NCBI RefSeq assembly: GCF_047496725.1
Contig: NC_132975.1
Location: forward strand, 12,283,501 to 12,347,500
Reading direction: 5' to 3'
DNA from: Anoplolepis gracilipes
Taxonomy: Eukaryota > Arthropoda > Insecta > Hymenoptera > Formicidae
Length of the DNA: 64,000 bases
The first letter of the stretch is position 1. Each line of letters opens with the position of its first letter. Made by a program: the position numbers and the translations under genes. Positions 9,881-22,109 of this stretch are shown piece by piece. The notes beneath the pieces were generated by a model that did not search any database, had not been told where the DNA came from, and was given only the letters and a program-made list of their open reading frames with translations.

Positions 9881-11040
9881 GCCAAGTTATTTACAATAAT
9901 GATTTATATATAATATATAAATTTATATAAATTGATTTAAGGCATTATATGTATAAATCATTCTTTGTTCTGAGGTTTTTTTATAAAAAAAAAAACTATT
10001 TACCATCTTTGTTATAAAAAAAAAATTAAAATACCTATGTATTGCATATATCTCGATTCTGATATGATTTAGAACATTATATGTATACAACTATTATTGA
10101 TTATTTTTAACCTCTTTATACAAAAAAATTATATTTAATTGATGACCATTAAAAAAAACAACATCAAAAGTCCATATCTCTTTTTTAGCGGATATTATTC
10201 TATCATTCTTCAAAAGTGACTGAAAGTTCAAAAGAGTAAGTTTTGATCGCTTCACAAACATAAAGATGCTTATAACATTGATGACGAGATCGCGTTTTGA
10301 TTTACTGCTCGTGGATTGTGGCAGAAAGTGACGTGGATTACGACGATCGCGTAAAAAAATCGGCTTTTGGAAAGGAATGTATACTCACATATTCCTATGT
10401 ATATACTCGCATATTCGATACCTATACATCGACATCAAAAGCAATCGGTCTAACAAATTTCAGAATCTAGGTGATTTCTAGTAATTTTAAATTTTTGTAG
10501 AATGTTATGATCGAAAGATTTACTCACAGATACGGGAATTAATTATCACCAATGCAACTTAGAATTTTTTATGATATTTATTAAGTTTCTTATCTAAAGG
10601 CAGTACATTTGCAAGGGAGAATTAAGAGTTAACCATTTCTCCTCGTTATGAAACAAACTTTTCCTTCTTTGAATTTAAATATTGATACTAGTATAAAAGC
10701 TAACATCTTCAGATAGACGGTGGACTGTTTCATGAGTAAATTTACATGTGAACAAGACCTATGCATTATTTGGAAAATTAGTAAATATAGAGAAAATATG
10801 ACTGTTTAGCTCTATTTTTTTCTTTGATACATTTACTATAAAAATTTATTTAAAATTAATATAAGATGCTAAATAAACAACTATTTTAAAAATGTGTAAT
10901 GAGATTATATATTATTGTAACTAAATTTTATACATATACATATATATATATATATTTATTTATTTATTTATATATATCATAAACTTTGCATATCGTTGTA
11001 ATAATTTTTGATCGGATCGTTTATTCATGTACTAATCCTT
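9880..11040. other. AT-rich non-coding DNA
   Basis: No gene seen. A short TA-rich/TATT tract lies near 10930-10976. Confidence 0.5.
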
Positions 11041-11329
11041 CTGTCGTCGACAAAGCTCTCTTAGGAATAATTAATAAAAACGCGGCAGGTTCTGTGCAAC
11101 TCGCGAGCGACTTCTAAGAAAAAAACTCAAAGTAAGATGGTCCCGATCAGTGGAAACTTTTCCTCTAATTAAGAAGACAATGTACGAGTCGGTACAACGC
11201 AGCAAGCTAAAGACGTCGCGCTTTTCCCGGCAGGACAATGCCGGCAATGAAGATAAAGAAGGGTCGTGGCAGGCATAATTCCGAAGTGCGTTAAGAGATC
11301 CGACTGACTGACGGATCTGTCGGGGATGG

Positions 11330-11930
11330 ATGGCAGTAAGGGTTACGAGCATCACTCATCAGTAGCAGCCATATTGCCTCCCTGGTACCCCCCCACGGCA
11401 CCCCCTCACGCGCGCGAGGAGAACGCGAGCCCTGATAATTCCCCAACCCCCTTGGCACTCTATCTCCCTTGCGTTCCCTCTTTTCACCCTTCTTCTACCT
11501 TCCACCCTCTGTATCCCTCGACGCTTCCTCTTCGCGCTCACGCTCGCGCTCGTTTGCTCGCTCGCCATCCTCCTCCCCCCCTTTCACCCTTGTGTCTTAG
11601 TCTTACTGGTTTCTTCTCCTTTTCTCCCTTCTTCTTCCAACGGCGCTTCTTCTTCTTATTTGAACCCCCGACGCGCGGTGCCCGGGCTGCTTAATGAGAA
11701 CCTCCACCTCTTCGTGCCACCACCACTACCACTACCACCACTTCTACCGCCGCCACCGCCGCTGCCGCTCACTCTTGGCCATCCCCTGGCATCCCCTCGC
11801 CAAGCTTGCCCGTTCTCCACCGTCCTCTCCTTCCAACCGGCAACGTGGGGTTCAGCCGACTCCCGCCAACGAACTGCGACCCCTACACGCGGCCGGCTCG
11901 CCACATACGCGCGAGACATTTTAGATTTTT
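11330..11930. other. GC-rich pyrimidine-biased patch
   Basis: C- and CT-rich on the plus strand with high CpG density. Frames of 122, 90, 87, 76 and 69 codons overlap on both strands and read as Pro/Leu- or Gly/Arg-rich low complexity, so none is called as a gene. Confidence 0.5.
11716..11769. repeat. Imperfect (CCA/CCG)n trinucleotide tract
   Basis: CCACCACCACTACCACTACC passes into CCGCCGCCACCGCCGCTG-type triplets. It causes the His-rich and Gly/Ser-rich peptides in overlapping frames. Confidence 0.85.
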
Positions 11931-11934
11931 AATA

Positions 11935-13000
11935 TTGATTACACTGCGGAGATGAAGGTTTCTCCTTGGGAAACTGTAGGCATTTTCATACGTGAGTTTT
12001 CAGAAGAATGGTTTAAGGAAATTTTCTTGTCGGAAGAGATCGTTCTTTGTCGATGAATTTTAAGTATTGCCATAAATATCTTCTTTGTTGCGAGTAAAGA
12101 GTATATAAGTGAATATACTCAGTCTCGGAGTATGAATTTTTGTGTATTTGATAAATAGTTTTTTCGAATTTGTAATACACATAATCACAACACACACATA
12201 TTCGGGAAAAAGCTACTTTTTACTATTTTATTTTATTATTGTTTTTTTTTTCATCTGAATATTTTAATAATTTTATATTTGTCTGTTTGGTTGCAAGTAG
12301 GACAGCGTGATATTTGTACTTATTATCTGGTACGCTTTCCGGATATATTTTTATGTACAGGATGTATAAAATAATAAGAACGAGACTGATAGTAAGATTC
12401 ACGAGTTTACGCCGCAGTAAATGGAAATAATTTTTGTTACTTGTGAAAGTAGTGGCGTTGGATACATATCGCCGAAACTTGTCTGAACTTCGGGGCGCGA
12501 ATGTATGTGCCGAGATAGTTCGAGTCTGTAATTAACCCTTGCCAACTTAGCGGTGCCATGTGGAATCATACAGTGTCCTATTCTCCTTTGGGGTAAATTC
12601 ACGAAACAAAGCTATTTATACGTTATGTATCGTTCATAAAAATCAGCAAACAATTTTATTAATCGATATTTTAAAATCTATTATGTCGCGAAAAACATGA
12701 AGGTAATTAATGTACGAATTATTTAAGAATTCATTCTCAATGTTTGATAACATATCTTTTAAATTTTACATACACACATGCGCTAATCTTTCTTCGGGAA
12801 ACTATTAAAATTAATATCGGTAGTTCTGAAATGTCTAGAATATCGTTACTTTGAAAAACTTTTTTATTGAATATTATACAGAGAAATATGTTATGTACGT
12901 GGAAACTTTGAAATTGTCAAGCTCGATATAAATCTAATTAAACATTCCAATAGCGACAATCTTTGACATCGGATCACATTATATAGACGTCCGCGCAGCG
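11935..13000. other. AT-rich DNA without recognised features
   Basis: Two short minus-strand frames (12013-12195 and 12399-12602) show no domain or supporting splice signals. Confidence 0.45.
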
Positions 13001-14030
13001 CAACGCGACCTCATTGCCAAGCGCTGCAGGGTGACGCATATTTAAAATGGACACGATCGTTGACTTTCGACCTCCGTGATCAATACGGGTTTCCTTGTAC
13101 ATTAAATTTAGTCTACGAGGGGGAGTTATTACCGTTTCGTGTGTAGTTAACCAAATCGGAGTTCCAATCTGATTCGTATGTCCTGACCATTGATTACATC
13201 CGGATGAATTAGGTCACATGTAAATGAAAGTCGTAAATCTGTCCCCATCCCCTTACCGATTTCTTTTTGGCGGTGGCGGAGGCGGAGGGGGGGGGGATTG
13301 TTCATTGGCATACTCACCTAAATTAAAATGTTGCGCGATAGGAACGGGTTGTGCGTGAAATTAATGAGCCGAGAACGCAAGTGTGTGTATCTCTAGCCGC
13401 GTGTTTATACGTGTGTGTTTTTGCGCGTGTGGATGTAACACGACAACGTAACCGTATGGTTGCGTGTGTGTATATATCGATTGCCGGCCAAGTCATCCCC
13501 GTTCTCTTCTCTTCCTCCTCCCCCCCTTGCGGATGGTGTACCCACCTCGTCTTCTACTACCTATAGTAATTATTGTGCTCCTCCACACATGTGTGTATTT
13601 GTCGTGAGATTTCGCGCAGGATGGTATGCGTGCAGCCACACCGACACGCACGGCCCGCGTCCCGCGTGTTTGTGTGTATCCGAGTTCCTTACATGCCTCG
13701 TCCGATAGTCTCCGGCATCGGGGAGCTCCGGCATTTAACGGGTGTCATCCTGTAAAGCGTATTCGCGCGCGCTGCTGCTGCCAGCGCGAATCGGTCGCGA
13801 ATGGTGTCGATCCGTCGTATCGATCGTTCGCGACGGCTGTTGCGGCGACGGACGTGTTCTTTTTCCGCCTCTTGAGGAACTGCTACTTTTCCGCGGCGGG
13901 CGTTCAGTTTCCTGCGAGAGGAAGAGGTTCTTCGCCGTCGTGGATTGCTCGAGTTATCACCTCGTAGATAGAATCATGGCAGCGGCGGTTATTGCGGATT
14001 TACTCGTTTTGTAAAAAGAAGGGTCGAAGA
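13001..14030. other. Mixed to GC-rich non-coding DNA
   Basis: CpG-rich between about 13340 and 14020, with a G-run near 13286-13296 and GTGT/CGTGTG words. Overlapping short frames in all three plus frames have no recognisable domain. The patch could be regulatory, but nothing specific supports that. Confidence 0.4.
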
Positions 14031-14039
14031 ATTTCTTAC

Positions 14040-14640
14040 GATGACGGCTGCGATGAAAAATCTTGATATGCGACATGCAAATTGATTCAGGATTTGTAAG
14101 ATTAATGCTTTCTCATTCTCGTATAAGAGATTATTATGTATCTTTTGCTGCATTTACACTCTCGTAATTTTTCACTCGTAAATAAAGCTTCTTTTAAAAT
14201 ACGTTTAAAATACATTTGCATAAATTATATATTTTTTATTCATTTTAAAATGTATTACAAAATATATCGTAGGAAAATGCATTTTAGAGAATAAACACAA
14301 GTATTTCAAGTTTTTTTATCATATTTGCAAATTCTATCTTCAGTTCTACAAAATAAGTTTAATATTATATTAACTTTAAGCCATTTAAGTCTTTAATTAA
14401 CTTAACCATGATTTTATAGATCTCTTTATCTAATTGTAAGTCACGCTAAGTTTGGAATCTGCTACTTCTTAGCTTCGCGTCAATATATCTCTTTTGCAAT
14501 GTTCTACAGATAAAAGTCTTATTTCTATACATTTCCTTTAGTACATATTTCTAAAAAATAATACATATGTAAGCGCCCCACGGTCGATACGAATATATAA
14601 AATACGATCTGGCAAGTTACCGAATTAACACACAATGTCT
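14040..14640. other. AT-rich spacer
   Basis: Nothing identifiable. Confidence 0.45.
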
Positions 14641-14710
14641 AAGTAGTCGCGCCACCTGATAGATCAACCCGGCGCTAATGCTCTTGTTCGAAATAAATGG
14701 TCAGACGAGC

Positions 14711-14860
14711 GAGCGCGCGCGCGCACACATACATATACATGTATACATACATGAACGATGGTGGTTTCTAACTCCTTAGCCGAGTCTCGGAGTCCTGCAC
14801 GCATACACACACACACACACACACACACACAACACACACATTCACACATACACACATACA
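14711..14860. repeat. Alternating purine-pyrimidine tracts (GC)n, (CA)n, (TACA)n
   Basis: GCGCGCGCGCGCACACATACA at 14713 onward, and a (CA)n run with small interruptions at about 14803-14860. Alternating purine-pyrimidine DNA of this kind has potential for left-handed (Z) structure. Confidence 0.9.
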
Positions 14861-15009
14861 GGCGCACGCGACATGGCAGGCCACCCTATATAGCGTATGT
14901 TCGTTCGTATCTTGGCCCGCGCGCGCACACGTATGATATTCACTCACACAATGCGCGTGTGGGTTCACACACAATTTCACCGAGTCGATGATACACGCGA
15001 GAGTCTAAG

Positions 15010-15580
15010 CTACTAGCGAGCGCAAGAACATCTCCCGGAACCCTTCGCGCGCGCCACCCTCGCGCGCAACCACCTCGTCCATCCTCCCCCTCGGACACGG
15101 ACCTTAAAGGAAGAGGATGAAGCGGGTGAAGTGGTTAGAAGCTGGAGCGGACGAGAAACGAACGGACCGACGGACGCAGGACAGAACGCGCGGTATATAG
15201 GGAACCCTATCTTGCGACACACAACCACAAGTCATCCTCCTTCACTTCTCCCTCTCCCTCTTTCTTCCCCTCCCCTCTGTCCTTCTCTGCGCGTACCTTG
15301 GTCGCATTCTCAGCCCTACGGTTCACCCTTGACTCACCCCATCGCCACTTCGACTCTACTCGGGTCTCCCTTACTTGCTCTTTCGGTCTCTCTTTGGTCT
15401 CTCCTCGTTTCCTTCTTCTCCCTCCCTCCGTCTTTCTGTCTCGTTCCGTCTCCCGCGCTGTGCCACTTCATCGTGAAACCTCGAAGGCAATCAATCCTCC
15501 GCCTTACAGCACACTGACCACCTTCCAGGAAACTTCCGTCGTTGCGGCGGAGCGAGCCTCCAAAAGAAACAGACGCTGAA
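15010..15580. other. GC-rich patch, pyrimidine-rich in its right half
   Basis: A purine-leaning left part (about 15100-15190) switches to C/T-rich sequence (about 15230-15450). A TATATAG word at 15193 and the compositional switch hint at a promoter, but no matching exon-intron structure was found. Overlapping open frames on both strands are low complexity. Confidence 0.4.
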
Positions 15581-15811
15581 TTTTTTGTGCGATTTGCCCT
15601 CATCGACTGGTTAGATGAATTATTCCCTGGGATAATTAATGTCCTGATAACGTCGTTTGTCGTTTTAATTATGCGCATGTAATTTTAATCATTACCTCAA
15701 TGGCAATTGATATATTTTATGGATCGTGCCTGCAGTGAACTAAAGAATTAAAAGTTGATTTAAAAAAAATCACAATTAAAAAAAGAAGTTCGATTATTTT
15801 AAATTATACAA

Positions 15812-15847
<36 letters not shown>

Positions 15848-16822
15848 TTTTTTCCTTTAAAACAAAAAAATTAAAGATTTTGTAACAATTTTGTTTTACT
15901 TTTCTATATACATATACATATAAAAGATCGATCGTTGAAAACATTTATGTGGTGCTTTTAATTAAAAAAAAAAATTACAATTTTCTTACAATTGTAATTT
16001 CTTTTTACTGGAAGCGTGATGCGACTGTCACCTAGTTAGAAAAGCAACATTTTCGCTGTTGCACTTTCTTGCTCGAGTCTTGCGTCCGGTGCATTTATTT
16101 TCTTAACTCCGCGTACTGTACTCTGGTATCTGCCGCTCTCTTTCCTTCCTCGTGCCTCGGAGGCAATCGATTCAACGTCTTACAGCGTGCTAACCATCCT
16201 CCGAGAAAATTCCAGCAGCCGCTTGCAACTGCGGGGTAGAATCGACGAAAAAGAATCGCGAATGCTTAATCGTGCGTTCTACGGATACGACGAATTTGCA
16301 TTATTTCGCTCCTCCGGCATTGTTTTAATCGATCTACCGTCTCACGACTACACGTTTCGCGAAAGTTTCACCCGAGATGAATCTGCTAGTGAGAAGTCGT
16401 GAAATGTTAATCGTAATTCTACCAACTGTTACACTGTTGACGATGCATTGTATTAAGAAATTCGCTATTCGATTCGAGACGAGGGTGCCAGAGTATCGAG
16501 ACAGACAATGACCAGCGAGTATTGTTTTTCCAATTTTTGCATATTTCCCTGCAGCGTCACTTTGCATTATCTTCGCACCGTCTCGCGGTTAAAAGTTTCG
16601 CAGGCAATTAATCTTTGGCTGAACAGTATACTGACCACGTTTACAAGAGAACTTTCACTATATTACAACGTATACCGACTATGCTCCCAGAAACTTCCAC
16701 CCGGTTGCGCGTGATGGCTTGATCCGAAGAACAAAATCGTGAATGGTTAATCGTTGGTTGCGCCAACGATAAATTTACATTACATGGTGCTCTCAACGTC
16801 ATTCTGACACGAAAGTTTCAAG
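15486..16822 (+). repeat. Three diverged copies of repeat family E
   Basis: Copies begin at about 15486, 16157 and 16601, all in direct orientation. Shared core: GGCAATYNAT, then a CAG-R-RYRCTRACCA-like block, then an AGAAA-TTCC or GGAAACTTCC block. Copies 2 and 3 extend further, sharing AATCG(C/T)GAATG-TTAATCGT, an AATTTRCATTA word and CGAAAGTTTCA over about 220 bases. Spacing is about 670 and 445 bases. The 71-codon frame in copy 2 (16187-16402) is closed by a stop in copy 3, so the family appears non-coding. Confidence 0.72.
15812..15843. repeat. (TC)n microsatellite
   Basis: About 32 bases of TC between the first and second copies of repeat family E. Confidence 0.93.
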
Positions 16823-16824
16823 TT

Positions 16825-18540
16825 ACGGACAAAGTTGTATTTTTTAAAATTATATTCGTTCAAATAATTGTGCCGAAACACGCGTCACATATTCGTAGTT
16901 TTATTCTAATAATATGTAATCTATATTACACACAAAGTACTCTGAAATTCCTATTATATTAGCATCTAGCATTACAGAGTGTAAATCACTATCGCATAGG
17001 AAATATATTGAAAATGATATTTATATGAGAAGAGAATTTTATATATCTGAAATTATATTTTATGAATATCCTGTTATATTTACGAATTTTAATCGACGAT
17101 TAAATTAAAATTTAATCATCTTCTCTTGGTTTTTCTTCTTTTCAGAAAAAAATGTGTCTTTTATGATAATCTTAGAGCAATGTGCATACAAGAACGAGCA
17201 TTGAAAATCGTCGATTTATAATTTAAAACAAGATAGTCCTTCAATCAGAACTCGGGATAAATCGCGGACAGTTAATTCGTTCGGCTACTCCAGCTTCTTG
17301 CGGTTATTTCTGCGGTCATTTCCATCTCGCCGCCAAAGGCTACGAAGTCAAATCGGGAACCAATCAATACCGATAATTAATTAGAAAAATTGGAAAGAGA
17401 AAAAAAGAAGTCACGAGAAACTCGAGAGCTCGAGCGCCGCCGTTGGAAAAATTGCCGGAGGCTTTCGTTTGACTCCGCATCGCCCCTTTCTACCCTCGAC
17501 CTTTCGTCCTTCTCGCGTCCCATCCTTCCTTTCTGTATCTGCGGTATCCTTCGCGCACTCCTCTACTCTGTTCTTCCTCACCGTTAGTCTCATCTCTTAC
17601 GGCGCACTCGTGTCTTCATGCCCTTTTGCTATTGAATAAATTAACGTTTTCAGTTTGCCGATATTCTGAGAAGACCTAGCGTCGACGAATGCGGACTATA
17701 TCTTTCGTTCTATTGGAATGAATGGACTTCTTTTTCTTTCAAAGCCAAGTCGAGTCGGTCGGTGGCCATCGAGCTCATTCATCCGCTAAAATTCTGGAGG
17801 AATTTTAATAACTTGGATTCGTGCTGATTAAAACGAAAGTCGGATCTACTACCTGCTGCGACGGCGACAACTTCGGGTTCTGCGATATTTTTGTACGTTT
17901 ATACGTTACGTCCTATGGATATACCGTTCTATTTTATACGCGTCTTTAACAAGAGTTTGTTTTGTCTCTCGTTGGATTAAGTTTGCTTTACTCGTGGATT
18001 CGCTTTGTTTGATGAAGCATAGTATAATAATTAACTTTCGTAACATAATGTTGTAATATCAATGCATACATGCATCGATATGATCGTAAAGCTCGTCGCT
18101 GTTCTTTGAATCGTCTGGACAAGTTTATTATTTTCTTCCGATACAGTTTTTGTACTTATAATATTGCTAATAATTTTGCTAGTTATTCAATAAGATATTT
18201 TATTAAATTAATATCGGTATAATTGCACAATGTTTCTTTGGTTCTAAGAAATATTGTATCTTTTTCGAAGTTTTATTTTAAAGTTTTTATTATTTTTCAT
18301 TCAGCTTTCTTTCTTGGCTACTACTAATAATGATAGAACACTATTACTTTAATAATATTTATTCCCGATAAAAACATTCTTTTTTTTTAAACATCAACAA
18401 ACAATTAAAAAGTTAATTAGTGTTATATTTTTTTATTATATATGTATATTGTGTAGAGTAATTTTGTACTAAATTTGTATTATATACTTTTTAGTCTTTG
18501 CCGCTATTATAATTTTCTTTTTGACCCAGTGTCATTGGGC
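16825..18540. other. Mixed AT-rich DNA
   Basis: A slightly GC-richer stretch lies at 17270-17600, with short overlapping frames lacking any domain. The remainder is AT-rich and featureless. Confidence 0.4.
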
Positions 18541-18599
18541 AAATGTCCCACCATGCTCTTCCATCCCGCGATCCATAATAGACTACGTGACTTTACGAC

Positions 18600-19170
18600 C
18601 GCATTAACCATTTAATTCCACTCTACAAGTAGTATCAGCAGCACTACCGCCACCGACTGGCACTTCGGGGTGAGGGTGTCATTCGGTCTGCTGGTCTGTC
18701 GGTCTGTCGGTCGGACTAGGGGGCGAGGAAAGAGCAAGAGAGAAAGAGAGAAAGAGAAGGCGCATGGCGCACGTCCACTATCAATTTATCACCCAACCCT
18801 CGGCAACTTTCCCTCTCAGACCTCATTCTCGTTTTCCCTCTTTTCTCGGGTCGTCTACCCCCTCCGCCCTCCTTCTTGCGATCCGCTCGACGGAAGACGG
18901 AGGGGCGAAAGTAAGCGAGATGGAGAAGAAGACAGAGTGAGAGGAGAAGAAAGAACGTCGAGGAGAACAAGAGAAAAAGAGAGAAATGAGTCGAAACGAC
19001 CATGACCAGCGCAATGTAGCGATGGTCAGTTCGGGGCAATAGGATCGCGGTTTCTACAGTGTCTTGCAACGAGCGGTGCATTCACGTTTCTCCCCTCTCC
19101 GTCCCTTCAACAGTGCATGCTACGAATGCAACCTGCTACACGCGCAAGTGCGGCGTGCGCGTGCAATTCT
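18600..19170. other. GC-rich patch with alternating purine and pyrimidine blocks
   Basis: Purine-rich (18715-18765), pyrimidine-rich (18795-18875) and again purine-rich (18890-18990) blocks follow one another. This produces Arg/Glu/Lys or Ser/Phe/Leu low-complexity frames of 111, 121 and 63 codons. No gene is called. Confidence 0.5.
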
Positions 19171-19171
19171 C

Positions 19172-19191
19172 GTCTCCCCCCCCCCTCCCTC

Positions 19192-19233
<42 letters not shown>
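19172..19233. repeat. C-run and (CT)n microsatellite
   Basis: Cytosine runs lead directly into about 38 bases of CT repeat. Confidence 0.95.
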
Positions 19234-19259
19234 GGTGGCTGTCTATATATAAGTCAATG

Positions 19260-22010
19260 TCTTTCAATCGAGAAGATGCTCATTAGTCTGGATGAATATT
19301 AATTGGTTACATTCGATCTGTCAATGTATGTCGGTATTATATGTCTATTTGCTGCGATTTCTCGTGCGAGAGAAAGAACGTACGCGCGGATTGAAAATCG
19401 CAACTGCATATATATTTAAGCCGCACTTGACATTAATTTTCAAAACAAACGTTAATTACATTCTTTATAAATGCGTTTTAAATCTCTTTAGATATTAGAT
19501 AATGAAACGTGAAAATTTCAAAGCATGAGTGCAGTAAATCTGCATATTGATAATTGTATATAATTTTTAAGCCTTGCTTAAAATATCAAGTATCGACTTT
19601 AGAATGGAACTTGCGTCATTTTCTAAATATATGAAAAATTCATATAAAATATATTCATATGTATGAAAAATACATCTGAAATATACACTCATATATATGA
19701 AAAAAAAAAAAGATATAAGAAATATAAGAATCCAAATTATACATCGGTGCATAAACACGTTTATTAGAACTTTATCTGTGCTGTGCTTTTCATACTTTAT
19801 AAAATTTTTTTTCTCATTTTTTATTGTGTCACATTATTCAATGCTAATGATGATTAATAGTAAAGAGAAATCACGTTGCATTGTTGACCTTTAACATAGA
19901 TAGCTAGCATACGTAACATAAGATTCATATTCAAACGATCAAAGTATTGGTATAAATATCATTTTTAAATACTCACAATTTTTTTAAACAAATATACGCG
20001 TCACAATTTTTATTTATTTATCTATATGGATCTGCTTACAGAATTCAGCAGCTTCTAAACTGCCTATACAATATTTTCTAGGTTTGAGTATATAAATAAA
20101 AAAAATTTCAATTTAATTAATATTTAATCTACATAATATAACAAAGAAAAGTAAAGCCTTTGTAGGGAAGTGTACATTGAATTCTTCACACATAACGTTT
20201 TCTCATTTTTACCTTACATACACATGATATAATTATATATTTTTCTCAATGTTATATACTACACATACTTACGTACATATACGCATATCACTTTCAAGTA
20301 ATTTCTCCTTCAACGTAACTGTTCATTCAGACATCAGTACATGAAATGTATTAAAGTTGGCTCCCGCGATTTACCAACGTAATGCTAATTAATTACCCCA
20401 GCGGAAAAGAAAATGAGATCTCGTAAGCCTCGACCCTCTGGTAGCGAGCAAGATTACGACTCAACTCCGGCGGAAGGGTTGCAGCCCCGGTGCTTGATTT
20501 TATTGCTCGCCCCCCCCCCCCGATCTCTCTTTCCCACACTGTTTCTCATCGTCCAAGATCCTCATACTTTCGTCACATCCCTGCTTTTTTACCTTTTTTT
20601 TGCTTTCCCAACTATCCCATCCACCGTAGTTGAAAAGTTTCTTTTTTAGTATATAAGTTTTTTCGGTTATATATACATGTTTGTATTTATATTGTAAAAT
20701 TTTTTTTTAAATAATTTTTCTTCATATATATGTATGTGTAAATGTATGTGTGTGTTTTTCTCGTTTTATATATCACTTAAAATCAAACTGACCCATAACA
20801 ATAATCGAGAGAGAGATCTTCTTTCTATCAAGTTCAAGATTGATTTTTTTACATTGCTCCAATATTTTCGACATTACTCGATTTCGTGAGAACTTGAAGA
20901 GGCGAAAATTTAAATTTTTTAATGATTTATTTCAATAAATCAAGAAATATGAAAAAATATGTATGTCTTTGGAGAAATAATTATGAAAGATAATTATATT
21001 TGCCAAGATTTTTACAAAGGATATGGAGAGCTCGGTGTATAAAACTAATTTTATAGTTTGACTTGTTAGCATAGACATATTATGCAATTACTTTCCTTAA
21101 GGCAATACCTTTCTATTTTCAGATTAATGCGCCTAATTGCCCTGTTAGAGCGTTCTTTGCACATTCTTTGCGCTCTTTGTGTTTAAGCTTTGCTTTTACG
21201 TTCGAGTTAACATGTCCTTACACACTCTTTCTGAGCTAAAAAAAAGTACGGATCGAAGTTAGATATTAATTATTAATAATATAACATTAATGTCGATAAT
21301 TATTATACAGCTTTTTTAATTTAAAGTAGAAAATATTGTTTTTTTTTCGACGATTTAGAAGCTGCTTCATATTTAGTAGAAACACAAAACCTATCTTTGT
21401 ACCACTTTTTTTTCCATTTATATCGAATATAATATGTAATGCTATCGTCATTTCTTTCGAGCGCACGATTTATATTTTTCTAACTATAATTATTCGGTTC
21501 TCCAATAATCATTTAGAAATACGCGATTGCGCGGCTCGATTATAAATAATTCCGATCTGTTTTTACCCGTAGCGAAATCATTAGTACACGAAAGCGTAGC
21601 CGTTCGTCCTTCCTCGTCCATTTTTAATGGCGGATTTTCTCCTTTAACATCTACAAACGTTTCCGTACCCCACCGCGTAATTGCAGGACCTACTAAAGGT
21701 AAATGCACGTGAATGCAACGAAATCCGTCCCGTCGTCCGATGGAGGAAGAATTTCCGGAGGATTGGCGGAAGATGGGTGATGGGGGAGATGTAGGGGGGG
21801 GGGAGGAAAAAGGGGATAGACGGCGTAGCGCGTTGGTTGCTCCAAGAAAATTAAGTACCGCCTGGTAATTTGAGGTATTGATTTTTATAGCCTCTCTCGG
21901 TAGGCATACATTAAAGTTCTCCCTCTTTGTCTTCCACCCCACGACATCCACCCCTCCGCGAGCTACCCTTCCCTGCGGAGGCGACACGAACGCGGCAGTG
22001 CCTGGCGATC
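19260..22010. other. AT-rich DNA with two homopolymer runs
   Basis: AT-rich except for short GC-richer islands at 20340-20640 and 21590-22010. It contains a C12 run near 20510-20521 and a G10 run near 21794-21803. Frames of up to 214 codons at 21490-22134 are driven by GA/CT repeat sequence and lack a domain. Confidence 0.45.
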
Positions 22011-22017
22011 GTTTGAT

Positions 22018-22038
22018 TCTCTCTTTCTCTTTCTCTCT

Positions 22039-22088
<50 letters not shown>

Positions 22089-22104
22089 TTTTCTTTCTTT
22101 CTCC
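22018..22104. repeat. (CT)n-rich simple repeat
   Basis: Imperfect CTTT/CTCT leads into about 38 bases of pure CT and ends in TTTC repeats. Confidence 0.95.
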
Positions 22105-22109
22105 ACTTT

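Noticed and set aside
20413..20649. 78-codon frame with a plausible-looking N-terminus
   Set aside because: It runs into a C12 homopolymer and a T-rich tail, with no domain and no splice support.
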